A DNA stretch of 5,688 nt from Bog-366 sp964501985 (GTDB taxonomy: Bacteria > Acidobacteriota > Terriglobia > UBA7540), in assembly GCA_964501985.1 (NCBI GenBank), contig CAZCVY010000358.1:1-5688 (forward strand), written 5' to 3'. This document shows, piece by piece, positions 5,532-5,688 of this stretch. The notes below the pieces were generated by a model. The model was not told the DNA's origin. It did no database searches and was given only the letters and a program-made list of their open reading frames with translations. Position 1 is the stretch's first letter. The number at the start of each line of letters is the position of its first letter. The position numbers were made by a program, and so were the translations under genes.

Positions 5532-5688
5532 ATGTGCGGAATCTGCGGAGTTATAGGCAGTACCGATCCTGAGCCTACGCAAAACGTCGTGCGGCAGATG
5601 TTGGGCCAACTGCACCATCGCGGCCCCGACGACGAGGGCGTCTTCATCGACGAGTCGGTAGCTTTGGGCATGCGCCGCCTCAGCATCA
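5532..5688 (+). CDS. asnB: Asparagine synthase (glutamine-hydrolysing), N-terminal fragment cut by window end
   Basis: The 52 visible codons begin MCGICGVIG, the start of class II (Ntn) glutamine amidotransferases. Cys2 becomes the N-terminal nucleophile after removal of Met, and this fixes the start at ATG 5532 even though no ribosome binding site is seen. HHRGPDDEG at 28-36 and LGMRRLSI at 45-52 are the glutamine-pocket motifs of asparagine synthase; Met47 replaces the more frequent His. The synthase domain lies outside the window. Known members release ammonia from glutamine and use ATP to make an amide, normally asparagine. Copies in polysaccharide clusters are thought to amidate a sugar acid or another cluster substrate instead. 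It follows the transglutaminase-like gene by 39 nt and is probably in the same operon. The family is sure; the substrate is not. Confidence 0.92.
   Translation, partial: MCGICGVIGSTDPEPTQNVVRQMLGQLHHRGPDDEGVFIDESVALGMRRLSI

Noticed and set aside
4986..5618. Long reverse-strand open frame of 210 codons
   Set aside because: It is antisense to the transglutaminase-like gene and the asparagine synthase start, both of which have clear family motifs. It reads as a GC-bias shadow.

Overview
The window is part of a bacterial surface-polysaccharide locus (exopolysaccharide, capsule or O-antigen type). Nearly all of it is coded on the + strand. The DNA is moderately GC-rich with a GC bias at third codon positions. 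Together with the gene content (family-4 glycosyltransferases, a SAM methyltransferase, a membrane-anchored transglutaminase-like protein and a glutamine-hydrolysing asparagine synthase) this suggests an environmental, probably Gram-negative bacterium. I cannot assign a genus from sequence alone.

Layout: (1) 1-237 is the 3' end of a glycosyltransferase that begins before the window. (2) 238-1149 interrupts the sugar genes. It holds a non-coding stretch with paired short repeats (370-408) and a 92-bp near-palindromic repeat (408-499), then one reverse-strand gene (513-863) for a small GIY-YIG-like protein with an excellent ribosome binding site, then an AT-rich upstream region. (3) 1150-3511 carries two family-4 glycosyltransferases in series. 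The first appears to have lost its last 20 residues to an in-frame TAA, because the same frame continues with plausible protein sequence to a TGA just before the second gene. (4) 3544-4542 is a class I methyltransferase. (5) 4629-5492 is a two-membrane-segment transglutaminase-like protein whose usual catalytic Asp position holds Asn. (6) 5532-5688 is the start of an asparagine synthase / class II glutamine amidotransferase, cut by the window end.

Working together (inference): the glycosyltransferases would add sugars from nucleotide donors to a lipid-linked repeat unit on the cytoplasmic side of the membrane. The methyltransferase may methylate a sugar or cap the chain. The amidotransferase and the transglutaminase-like protein suggest amide or amino-acid decoration, or processing at the membrane. 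The GIY-YIG-like gene and the repeats beside it look like a later insertion into this locus. No tRNA, rRNA, CRISPR array or complete insertion sequence was seen.
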